From the NCBI GenBank assembly GCA_017463035.1, contig JAFTPY010000218.1:1-6431 (forward strand): 6,431 bases of DNA. The letters are read 5' to 3'. The notes beneath the pieces are model-generated. The model had not been told where the DNA came from and ran no database searches. It worked only from the letters and a program-made list of their open reading frames with translations. How positions within the stretch are numbered: the stretch's first letter is position 1; every line of letters starts with the position of its first letter. A program made the translations under genes and the position numbers. Positions 1 to 5,671 of the stretch are shown piece after piece. This stretch comes from Lachnospiraceae bacterium. GTDB lineage: Bacteria > Bacillota > Clostridia > Lachnospirales > Lachnospiraceae.

Positions 1-5
1 AACAC

Positions 6-890
6 GTGGAGTTACAGGGAAACAGTACAGACAAAAGCAACGGCTACCGTTTTTTGTTAGAGGGTGTAGTGGTGACCATCGCCATGGTGAGCTATCGCAG
101 GTTTACGGAGGTGATGCCGGAACATGCTCACGGAGAAAATGTATACGAGCTTCATTACGTGGAGCAGGGAGAAGGCACGGTGTTCCTGAACAAACAGGAG
201 TATCGTGTGGAGCCGGGAGTCCTGTACATAACCGGACCGGGAGTGTTGCATGAGCAGATACCGTCCAAGGAGAATCCGCTGATTGAGTTTGGGGTCTATT
301 TGCAGTTGCAGAAGGATGTAACCGGTGGAGAACTTTTGCGGGGGCTGAGCTCGCATGCGTTATGGCACGGACAGGCACGTAGGACACTGAAACGTTTAAT
401 TGAAGAAATTCTGAGGGAACAGACGGGCAATCAACCGGGTACCGGGGAGAAAATGCAGTATTTGCTGGCGGAGTTTTTGATTGAGTGTATCCGCAGTGCC
501 ATGGCAACCAAGGAAGAGGAGCGGGGGCTTCCCATGCCTCAGGAGCAGTTCGGAGCCCACGCTATACAGGAGGAGAATGCTCTGTTGGTGGCGGACGAAA
601 TCTTTTTATACGAATACAGGGATATTACGTTAGAAGAGATGGCAAAGCGGCTTGGCTTCAGTGTACGTCAGACCCAGCGTTTGCTTCAGAAAATGTACGG
701 AAAGTCTTTCACGCAAAAAAAATTGGAAGCACGTATGTCAGCCGCTGTGACACTGCTCCAAAACAGTCGCTACAGTATTACGGAAATCAGCGAGATGTTA
801 GGCTATGCTTCCATGGAGCACTTTTCTTACGCATTTTCCAAGTACTACGGCTATGTGCCCAGCAGTCTCAGAAAAAAGGAAAGAATGTAG
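6..890 (+). CDS. AraC-family transcriptional regulator with N-terminal cupin-like domain (5' end uncertain)
   Basis: This is a DNA-binding regulator of the AraC/XylS family. Residues about 35-100 read as an AraC-type cupin ligand pocket: HAHGEN at 40-45, a glycine turn at 54-57, and the GPGVLH segment at 77-82. Residues about 195-290 carry the paired helix-turn-helix domain: the first HTH is around ITLEEMAKRLGFS (207-219), the second around ITEISEMLGY (258-267), and the classical closing pattern is FSKYYGYVPSSLRK. The length of 294 aa is normal for the family. The GTG at position 6 is the first start in the window, but its upstream codon is open and no ribosome binding site is visible, so the true start may lie before the window. 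An internal ATG at 84 would remove a likely first strand of the cupin. The ligand and targets cannot be read from sequence; a sugar or other small molecule is only a family-level guess. A hairpin terminator follows directly. Confidence 0.9.
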   Translation: MELQGNSTDKSNGYRFLLEGVVVTIAMVSYRRFTEVMPEHAHGENVYELHYVEQGEGTVFLNKQEYRVEPGVLYITGPGVLHEQIPSKENPLIEFGVYLQLQKDVTGGELLRGLSSHALWHGQARRTLKRLIEEILREQTGNQPGTGEKMQYLLAEFLIECIRSAMATKEEERGLPMPQEQFGAHAIQEENALLVADEIFLYEYRDITLEEMAKRLGFSVRQTQRLLQKMYGKSFTQKKLEARMSAAVTLLQNSRYSITEISEMLGYASMEHFSYAFSKYYGYVPSSLRKKERM

Positions 891-892
891 TT

Positions 893-923
893 CGGAGGTC
901 GCATAATGCGGCCTCCGCGTTTT
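893..923 (+). terminator. Rho-independent terminator of the AraC-type gene
   Basis: A 10-bp stem (893-902 with 908-917, one T-G wobble) closes a 5-base loop and is followed by CGTTTT. It begins 3 bases after the AraC stop codon. The T run is short, so termination may be partial. On the minus strand the hairpin follows the rubredoxin stop directly, but no T run follows it there, so use by rubredoxin is less certain. Confidence 0.7.
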
Positions 924-1079
924 CTACTGTTCGGAAAACTGGTCCTTACCTACGCCGCACAGTGGGCATACCCAGTCCTCCGGAACGTTTTCCCATGGGG
1001 TGCCCGGTGCGATGCCGTTGTCAGGATCACCGGCTGCTTCATCGTACACATAACCACATACGTCACATACATAAGTCAT
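924..1079 (-). CDS. Rubredoxin
   Basis: This gene encodes a 51-residue rubredoxin, a small soluble cytoplasmic electron carrier with one iron held by four cysteines. The protein starts MTYVCDVCGYVYDE and shows both knuckles: CDVCGY (Cys5 and Cys8) and CPLCG (Cys38 and Cys41). Between them lie the family hallmarks GDPDNGIAPGTPWENVPEDW, with the conserved aromatic and proline positions. Length and spacing are typical for clostridial rubredoxins (51-54 aa). A strong ribosome binding site AAAAGGAGG (1088-1096) sits 8 bases before the ATG. The gene is monocistronic, divergent from the TetR-chemoreceptor operon and convergent with the AraC-type gene. In anaerobes rubredoxins pass electrons to rubrerythrin, flavodiiron proteins or superoxide reductase in oxygen and peroxide defence; the partner here is not in the window. 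Confidence 0.96.
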   Translation of the reverse strand: MTYVCDVCGYVYDEAAGDPDNGIAPGTPWENVPEDWVCPLCGVGKDQFSEQ

Positions 1080-1121
1080 AAAGCGTACCTCCTTTTAGTA
1101 ATGTTATTTGCTTTCGATGAT

Positions 1122-1130
1122 ATTATATCA
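1122..1130 (-). promoter_or_regulatory. Extended -10 promoter of the rubredoxin gene
   Basis: On the minus strand the sequence reads TGATATAAT, a perfect TATAAT with the TGN extension. It lies about 26 bases upstream of the ribosome binding site. No good -35 element is present at 17 or 18 bp, which is common for extended -10 promoters. The transcript leader would be about 35-40 bases. Confidence 0.7.
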
Positions 1131-1154
1131 CAAAGTAGAAAGAAATAACAGATA

Positions 1155-1167
1155 TTTTATAATAAAA
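1155..1167. promoter_or_regulatory. A/T-rich palindrome, candidate operator in the divergent region
   Basis: TTTTAT-A-ATAAAA is a perfect 6-bp inverted repeat with a 1-base centre. It lies 12 bases upstream of the -35 box of the TetR-operon promoter and about 25 bases upstream of the rubredoxin -10. Its right arm extends to TAAAACA, the same half as in the palindrome at 1229-1240. It could be a regulator site acting on both promoters, but palindromes of this length can arise by chance in A/T-rich DNA. Confidence 0.3.
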
Positions 1168-1179
1168 CAGAAGGTTCCG

Positions 1180-1208
1180 TTGACAGAAAAAACAGGGAGG
1201 AGTATAAT
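1180..1208 (+). promoter_or_regulatory. Perfect-consensus housekeeping promoter of the TetR-chemoreceptor operon
   Basis: The -35 box TTGACA (1180-1185) and the -10 box TATAAT (1203-1208) are both exact consensus, separated by exactly 17 bp. Transcription should start near 1215, giving a leader of about 68 bases before the GTG start. Such a strong promoter ahead of a regulator gene usually implies repression, so autorepression by the TetR-type product is a reasonable inference. Confidence 0.88.
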
Positions 1209-1228
1209 AGAAACAAAACTGCAACGCT

Positions 1229-1240
1229 TGTTTTAAAACA
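1229..1240. promoter_or_regulatory. Palindrome TGTTTTAAAACA, candidate operator
   Basis: This is a perfect 12-bp inverted repeat, about 14-26 bases downstream of the predicted transcription start and before the ribosome binding site of the TetR-type gene. Position and symmetry fit an operator bound by the dimeric repressor encoded just downstream. TetR operators are commonly longer (15-20 bp or more), so the assignment is tentative. Confidence 0.4.
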
Positions 1241-1282
1241 TAAGTAACAGAAAGACGGCAACAAAGGAAGGAGTGTGATTGT

Positions 1283-1897
1283 GTGCCGCCAAAGGCGAAA
1301 TTTTCGAAGGAAGAGATTGTCACGACAGCACTTGCAATGGTGAAACAACAGGGAATCGAAGCATTAACGGCACGTTCTCTCGCAAAAGAGTTGGGAAGTT
1401 CCGCCCGCCCGATTTTTACGGTATTTGCGAGTATGGAGGAAGTACAGGCCGAAGTGCGTAATGCGGCAATGAAGGTATTTGAATCCTATGCGGAGTCGGC
1501 AGCGGAATATACGCCGGCATTTAAACAAATCGGGATTCAAATGATACAGTTTGCAAACCGGGAACCGAAATTGTTTCAGCTATTATATATGCAGAAGCAC
1601 AACGACAGTAAATGCTTTGAGGAGCATTTAAAGTATCTGGGAGATACGGGAGAATTGTGCCTGACTATGTTGGAACAGGAATATGCGTTGCACCGGACAG
1701 AGGCGGTTGCATTGTTTAAGCAGGTGTGGATTTTTACTTACGGAATATGTGTACTTTGTGCCACCGGTGCATGCCGATTCGACGAGAAAGAAATTCAGGA
1801 AATGTTAAGCAGGGAGTTTATGAGTATGCTTGCGTTGATTAAGAGCGGAAGATTGGAGACTTGTGAGGTTTTACCGGAGAAGAAGACGGTACGGTGA
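1283..1897 (+). CDS. TetR/AcrR-family transcriptional regulator
   Basis: This is a dimeric repressor-type regulator of 204 aa, a usual length for the family. The N-terminal DNA-binding domain is clear: KFSKEEIVTTALAMV (6-20) is helix 1, and the helix-turn-helix runs over LTARSLAKELGSSARPIFTV (28-47), where ARPIFTVF replaces the more common rPTLYrHF. Residues 55-190 form the ligand/dimer domain, largely helical, with FANREPKLFQLLYM (90-103) and WIFTYGICVLCATGAC (149-164), a hydrophobic helix with three cysteines that probably lines the ligand pocket or dimer face. The GTG start is chosen because AAGGAAGGAG (1264-1273) precedes it by 9 bases. The gene is first in an operon with the chemoreceptor 46 bp downstream, and no terminator lies between them. 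The ligand is unknown. The cysteines make a redox input conceivable, but this is speculation. Confidence 0.92.
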   Translation: MPPKAKFSKEEIVTTALAMVKQQGIEALTARSLAKELGSSARPIFTVFASMEEVQAEVRNAAMKVFESYAESAAEYTPAFKQIGIQMIQFANREPKLFQLLYMQKHNDSKCFEEHLKYLGDTGELCLTMLEQEYALHRTEAVALFKQVWIFTYGICVLCATGACRFDEKEIQEMLSREFMSMLALIKSGRLETCEVLPEKKTVR

Positions 1898-1943
1898 TGC
1901 TACGGCAGATGCAGGTAGGAGCCTGTGAGAAAGGAGCAAGACT

Positions 1944-3452
1944 ATGAACGGTGTATTACAGATGAATGAGCAGCAGGCAAATAAGGTTGTAGCGAAGGTG
2001 ATGCGTATTACTTTTTTCATCTTTGTATTGGTATTCGGATTGAATGTAGCGGGGATTTTTGTGGTTGACCAGACCATTATGACGGTTGCTTTTGTAGCCG
2101 GTTCTGTTCTTTTGTGGATGCCGACCCTTTTTCATCAAATCGGAAAGGGGACAGCCGGATGGATTAAATATCTGAACGTTATCTGTGCCTCTTTGTTTAT
2201 TTTGTTAACAACAACGACTCTTAGTTTCCATGTAATTGTAATTTATGTGTACGCAATCGCAATTGCAAGCTTGTATTTCTCGAAGAAGTTAAATATTTTA
2301 GCTACTATTATCAATGTAGTCGGCGTGTCGGTGGGACAGATTTTGGCGTTTCAACTGAATACATTGCCGGATAAGAACTTTGATACGATGTATGATATAT
2401 TGGTGTACAGTGTGGCACCGAGAGCCTTGACGTTGATTGCGATAGCGGCTATTTTTACAATGCTTTGCAGCAGAACCGCTTCCATGCTGGGAAATCTGAT
2501 GGGTGCGGAGGAACAGAAAGAAATGTTAGACCGTATGACCCGGCTTCGTGAACAGAACAGTCAGGTGTCAAAGCAATTGCTTGCGTTTGTGGAGGAACTG
2601 GAACAGCTTACGGAGTTATCTAACCAGACCAATCAGAGGGTGGCAGATGAGACGGAAGAGATTATGCGCGGCACGAAAGAAAACGCAAATCAGATTTATG
2701 TGATGAATGATGGGTTGGCGGATATTACCGGGCGAATGATACAGCTGGGTGAGATGAGTGAACGGTTGGCAAAGGCAGCGGAACAAATCAGGGAACTTTC
2801 GGCAGGAAATCAGAATACGATGGATGTGGCAACGGATCGTATGTTACATATTTCCGAAAGTGCTGCTGAATGTAAGAAAGTAATTGAAATTTTGGGTGAA
2901 CAGTCTAATGAGATTATTGGAATTATCCAGACGATTACGGCAATTTCCGCACGTACAAAGCTTTTGGCATTGAATGCCACCATTGAAGCGGCAAGAGCGG
3001 GAGAACACGGCAAAGGCTTTGCGGTTGTAGCGGAAGAAATACAGAAGCTTTCCGAACAGACGCAGGTTGCGGTGGAAAGCATCGGAACCATTGTAAATGA
3101 AGTTGTGAAGAGTACGGAAGAAGCGGTTGTTTCTATGGAGCAGAGTTCCGAGCTTACGGAGCAGGGATTGCTACAGATGAAGGAAGCGGGAGCATCTACC
3201 CATACAATTACGAAAGCAAATGAAGCAATGACCGCACAAATTGATGAAGTGGACCGGATTACCAAAGCTCTTTTGGAGACGGAAAAGCAGGTGGCAGGCG
3301 GTATGGAGCAGGTACATCAGAATACCGAAGTGAATTTGTCTGCGGTAGAGCATGTTACGGATGCCACTAAGGAGAGCAGAAACGGAACGGCAAGTTTGGT
3401 GGATATGGTACACAGAATTAAGAATCTTGCGGGACAGTTGGCAGAGGAATAA
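1944..3452 (+). CDS. Methyl-accepting chemotaxis protein, six-helix membrane input, no HAMP domain
   Basis: This chemoreceptor transmits a signal to the CheA kinase through CheW. Residues 18-178 contain about six hydrophobic segments (roughly 20-40, 45-65, 75-93, 95-112, 116-139, 155-178) joined by short loops, so there is no large extracellular ligand domain. No HAMP domain is evident: the last helix leads directly into a long coiled coil (about 185-500). The signalling hairpin tip is conserved: LLALNATIEAARAGEHGKG (340-358), then GFAVVAEEIQKLSEQT. Just before it, ISARTK (334-339) replaces the usual IA.QTN. The Asn, Glu and Arg corresponding to E. coli Tsr N381, E385 and R388 are kept. No NWETF-like C-terminal tether is present; the protein ends in LAEE. 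The ATG at 1944 has AAAGGAG (1930-1936) 7 bases upstream. It is co-transcribed behind the TetR-type gene, so its amount is probably set by that regulator. The stimulus is unknown; the membrane bundle suggests a lipophilic, energetic or membrane-state signal (inference). Confidence 0.94.
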   Translation: MNGVLQMNEQQANKVVAKVMRITFFIFVLVFGLNVAGIFVVDQTIMTVAFVAGSVLLWMPTLFHQIGKGTAGWIKYLNVICASLFILLTTTTLSFHVIVIYVYAIAIASLYFSKKLNILATIINVVGVSVGQILAFQLNTLPDKNFDTMYDILVYSVAPRALTLIAIAAIFTMLCSRTASMLGNLMGAEEQKEMLDRMTRLREQNSQVSKQLLAFVEELEQLTELSNQTNQRVADETEEIMRGTKENANQIYVMNDGLADITGRMIQLGEMSERLAKAAEQIRELSAGNQNTMDVATDRMLHISESAAECKKVIEILGEQSNEIIGIIQTITAISARTKLLALNATIEAARAGEHGKGFAVVAEEIQKLSEQTQVAVESIGTIVNEVVKSTEEAVVSMEQSSELTEQGLLQMKEAGASTHTITKANEAMTAQIDEVDRITKALLETEKQVAGGMEQVHQNTEVNLSAVEHVTDATKESRNGTASLVDMVHRIKNLAGQLAEE

Positions 3453-3464
3453 TTGAGAAGTGAT

Positions 3465-3500
3465 GAAGGGCACACCGGGAATGGGCGTGTCCTTCTTTTT
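3465..3500 (+). terminator. Rho-independent terminator of the TetR-chemoreceptor operon
   Basis: A 12-position stem (3465-3476 with 3484-3495, one G-T wobble and one A-C mismatch) closes a 7-base loop and is followed by TTTTT (3496-3500). It starts 12 bases after the chemoreceptor stop codon. Confidence 0.88.
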
Positions 3501-3526
3501 GGTTACAGACAAATTTTACGCACTTA

Positions 3527-3555
3527 TTGCAGAATCTCCGAAAGGATGCTATACT
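3527..3555 (+). promoter_or_regulatory. Probable extended -10 promoter of the gtrA-like gene group
   Basis: TATACT (3550-3555) is preceded by TGC (3547-3549), an extended -10 element. A weak -35, TTGCAG (3527-3532), lies 17 bp upstream. The site falls between the previous terminator and the gtrA-like gene. The leader would be about 35 bases and includes a 6-bp hairpin (TGTTGC 3565-3570 with GCAACA 3580-3585) that abuts the ribosome binding site. Confidence 0.55.
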
Positions 3556-3597
3556 AAACTGTGATGTTGCAATGAAAAGGCAACAAAAGGAGGAAGC

Positions 3598-4059
3598 ATG
3601 GAAACGATTAAAAAACTATTGAAAAAATACAAGGAAATTATTATGTATTTGGTGTTCGGAGTGGCTACAACGGTGGTGAACTGGATTGTATATATTATTT
3701 GCACGAAGCTGTTCGGACTTTCGGTCGGAGAACTTTCCAACGGACAGATTGCCGTTTGTAACGGGATTGCATGGGTGGTTGCGGTGACCTTTGCGTTTGT
3801 CACCAATAAGTTGTTTGTGTTTGAAAGTAAAAGTACCGAAAAGAAATTTTTACTGGTGGAAGCGGCAAAGTTTTACGGCGCCCGTATTTTTTCGGGTATC
3901 TTTGAGATCTTGTTGCCAAGCGGCCTGATTGCAATCGGTTTGAATCAGTCGGTATTCGGTGTGGAGGGTGCCATTGCAAAAGCAATTACAAGTGTTGTGG
4001 TAATTGTGATGAATTATGTGTTAAGCAAGCTGTTTGTGTTCCGCAAGGAGAAAAAATAG
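3598..4059 (+). CDS. GtrA-like family membrane protein
   Basis: This is a 153-residue integral membrane protein of the GtrA-like family (members usually about 120-160 aa, four transmembrane helices). Hydrophobic segments lie at about 14-36, 51-75, 89-115 and 126-147. Family features are visible: a lysine-rich N-terminus, YLVFGVATTVVNWIVY (17-32) with its G..TT..N pattern, an FVTNKLFVF segment after helix 2 (67-75) and the mirrored NYVLSKLFVF (139-148) at the end of helix 4, followed by a basic tail. GtrA-type proteins are proposed to help move polyprenyl-phosphate-linked sugars across the membrane for surface polysaccharide or teichoic acid glycosylation. No glycosyltransferase is adjacent here, so the substrate is open. 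AAAAGGAGG (3585-3593) precedes the ATG by 4 bases. The RlmI-like gene follows after 48 bp on the same strand with no obvious terminator between. Confidence 0.9.
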   Translation: METIKKLLKKYKEIIMYLVFGVATTVVNWIVYIICTKLFGLSVGELSNGQIAVCNGIAWVVAVTFAFVTNKLFVFESKSTEKKFLLVEAAKFYGARIFSGIFEILLPSGLIAIGLNQSVFGVEGAIAKAITSVVVIVMNYVLSKLFVFRKEKK

Positions 4060-4107
4060 CAGGGCGGATTGCTGTGAAAGGAGAGCCGGAAGGGCGACAA
4101 AAGAAAG

Positions 4108-5325
4108 ATGAGCGATTTGTTTGCAATAAAGGGTATGGTAACGGTAAAAAAGGGCGAGGCCAGGAGCTTAAAGGCAGGCGGTCTCTGGATATATGATAAC
4201 GAAATCGATACGATTACCGGAGCGGTGGAAGACGGCGAGCTGGTGCGTGTCAATGATTTTGACGGCTATGTACTGGGAACGGGCTTTCTGAACCGTAAGT
4301 CCCAGCTGACGGTGCGTATGTTAACCAGAGACAAGAATGCGGAGATTAACGAAGCGTTTTTGGAAAAGAGAGTCCGGGCGGCTTGGGAATACCGGAAAAA
4401 GACGGTGGATACAAGCAGTTGTCGTTTGATTTTCGGGGAAGCGGACTTTTTGCCGGGACTTGTGGTGGACAAGTTTTCCGACGTGTGTGTGGTACAGTCT
4501 CTGGCTCTGGGTATCGATCGGTTAAAGCCGGTGATTCTGGATGCTTTAAAGAAGGTACTGGCGGAGGACGGAATCACCCTTCGAGGCATTTACGAGCGCA
4601 GCGATGCCAAGGTGCGCGAGCAGGAGGGCATGGAGCGTTTTAAAGGCTTTTTAACGGAGCCTTTTGATACGGAAGTAGAAATCGTGGAAAATGGTGTAAA
4701 ATATCTGGTGGACATTGCGGACGGCCAGAAAACAGGTTTTTTCCTTGACCAGAAGTATAACCGCCTTGCGGTGCAGAAGCTTTGTAAGGATGCGAAGGTG
4801 CTGGACTGCTTTACCCATACCGGTTCCTTTGCCTTAAATGCGGGAATCGCAGGTGCAAGCAGTGTTCTCGGTGTGGATGCATCGGAGCTGGCCACGGAGC
4901 AGGCAAGAAAGAATGCGGAATTAAACGGACTGTCCGATACCGTAAAATTCCAATGTGCGGATGTATTTGAGCTTTTACCGGAGCTGGAACGCGGGGGAGA
5001 GCAGTTTGACGTGGTGATATTGGACCCTCCGGCTTTTACAAAGTCCCGGAACTCTGTGAAGAATGCGGTGAGAGGCTACCGCGAAATCAATATCCGGGGA
5101 TTAAAGCTTGTGAAGGACGGAGGATATCTTTGTACCTGTTCCTGTTCCCACTTTATGACACCGGAGCTCTTTACGGAGACCATTGCTCAGGCGGCAAGAG
5201 ATGCCCATGTACGTCTCCGTCAGGTGGAGTACCGTACCCAGGCGGCGGACCATCCGATTTTATGGGCGGCAAATGAGTCATACTATTTGAAGTTCTATGT
5301 GTTTCAGGTCGTGAAGAGTTTTTAA
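4108..5325 (+). CDS. rlmI: RlmI-like 23S rRNA (cytosine-C5) methyltransferase
   Basis: This is an S-adenosylmethionine-dependent RNA methyltransferase of the RlmI/YccW family; E. coli RlmI makes m5C1962 in 23S rRNA. Domains in order: an N-terminal PUA RNA-binding domain (about 10-75, VTVKKGEARSLKAGGLWIYD), a central domain with YERSDAKVREQEGM (162-175), then DIADGQKTGFFLDQKYNR (202-219), which matches the E. coli protein closely. The Rossmann methyltransferase follows: motif I LDCFTHTGSFALNAG (232-246), the acidic end of strand 2 at VDAS (256-259), motif IV LDPPAF (305-310), the RGYREIN stretch (322-328), and motif VI TCSCSHF (343-349), whose Cys346 is the likely catalytic nucleophile. QAADHPI (378-384) matches the family's C-terminal end. 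The length of 405 aa is typical. The start at 4108 has only a weak AAAGAAAG upstream; the ATG at 4135 would start exactly at the PUA domain and is a real alternative. No in-frame start exists between the stop at 4075 and 4108. The precise target base is inferred from homology. Confidence 0.92.
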   Translation: MSDLFAIKGMVTVKKGEARSLKAGGLWIYDNEIDTITGAVEDGELVRVNDFDGYVLGTGFLNRKSQLTVRMLTRDKNAEINEAFLEKRVRAAWEYRKKTVDTSSCRLIFGEADFLPGLVVDKFSDVCVVQSLALGIDRLKPVILDALKKVLAEDGITLRGIYERSDAKVREQEGMERFKGFLTEPFDTEVEIVENGVKYLVDIADGQKTGFFLDQKYNRLAVQKLCKDAKVLDCFTHTGSFALNAGIAGASSVLGVDASELATEQARKNAELNGLSDTVKFQCADVFELLPELERGGEQFDVVILDPPAFTKSRNSVKNAVRGYREINIRGLKLVKDGGYLCTCSCSHFMTPELFTETIAQAARDAHVRLRQVEYRTQAADHPILWAANESYYLKFYVFQVVKSF

Positions 5326-5340
5326 GGGAGAATATAGCAA

Positions 5341-5361
5341 ATGATAGGGGAAAACAGATGA
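5341..5361 (+). other. Possible six-codon leader ORF overlapping the next start
   Basis: Directly after the rlmI-like stop, GGGAG (5326-5330) is followed 10 bases later by ATG and a six-codon frame (MIGENR) whose TGA stop overlaps the ATG of the 85-residue gene as ATGA. The arrangement would permit translational coupling, but so short a frame can easily be chance, and the downstream gene has its own AGGGGA site inside it. Confidence 0.2.
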
Positions 5362-5615
5362 TTACGATATTTAACAGAAAAGAACTGACGGTAACTTTTG
5401 ATTTAAACGAACAGGCAAGGCTTCGCAAGGTTTTGGCGGAAGACGGAATTGATTATAACGTCAAAACAGTAAACCGCCTGAGCGCATCACCGTTTTCCAC
5501 AGGAAGCCGGTCTCGTACCGGAACCTACGGACAGAACACGGAGGTGATGATAGAATATGTCATTTATGTGAAACGGGGGGATTATGACCGGGCGTTGGAG
5601 TTGATTAAGAGATAA
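5358..5615 (+). CDS. Conserved-looking small protein of unknown function
   Basis: I cannot assign a function to this 85-residue soluble protein. It has no signal peptide, transmembrane segment or metal motif. Three parts are visible: an N-terminal part, MITIFNRKELTVTF (1-14) then helix-like NEQARLRKVLAEDG (17-30); a Ser/Arg/Gly-rich middle, SASPFSTGSRSRTGTYGQN (42-60), probably a loop; and a C-terminal strand and helix, YVIYVKRGDYDRALELIKR (67-85). The alpha-beta pattern with a final .DYDRALELI helix resembles small DUF2007-like signal-transducing proteins, which is a structural resemblance only. AGGGGA (5346-5351) lies 6 bases before the ATG. The gene is 32 bp after the rlmI-like gene with no terminator between, so it is probably co-transcribed with it, and it ends at a strong hairpin. 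Confidence 0.78.
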   Translation: MITIFNRKELTVTFDLNEQARLRKVLAEDGIDYNVKTVNRLSASPFSTGSRSRTGTYGQNTEVMIEYVIYVKRGDYDRALELIKR

Positions 5616-5664
5616 AAGAAGGTGGTTGCGTTTCAGGTACGCCTGAACACAACCACCTTCTTTT
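5614..5664. terminator. Long bidirectional terminator hairpin
   Basis: A perfect 15-bp stem (5614-5628 with 5650-5664) beginning AAAAGAAGG and ending CCTTCTTTT encloses a small internal loop and a second 6-bp stem (TTCAGG 5632-5637 with CCTGAA 5642-5647) closed by a TACG tetraloop. The A tract on the left and T tract on the right make it functional in both directions. It overlaps the stop codon of the 85-residue gene and lies 7 bases past the stop of the convergent secreted-protein gene. Confidence 0.9.
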
Positions 5665-5671
5665 AATAGTA

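Noticed and set aside
103..507. 134-codon minus-strand frame opposite the AraC-type gene
   Set aside because: It has no start signal or domain and lies fully opposite a recognised gene.
485..1081. 198-codon open frame on the plus strand across the end of the AraC-type gene and the rubredoxin gene
   Set aside because: It overlaps two clear genes in other frames, has no ribosome binding site, and its translation has no recognisable domain.
906..1148. 80-codon plus-strand frame opposite rubredoxin
   Set aside because: It is the antisense shadow of the rubredoxin gene, whose cysteine motifs and strong binding site are on the minus strand.
2810..3265. 151-codon minus-strand frame inside the chemoreceptor gene
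   Set aside because: It is antisense to the conserved signalling domain; the Ser/Cys-rich translation is a codon-bias artefact.
4060..4107. Terminator or promoter between the gtrA-like and rlmI-like genes
   Set aside because: Only a 4-bp AGCA/TGCT pairing is present, with no T run and no convincing -35/-10 pair.
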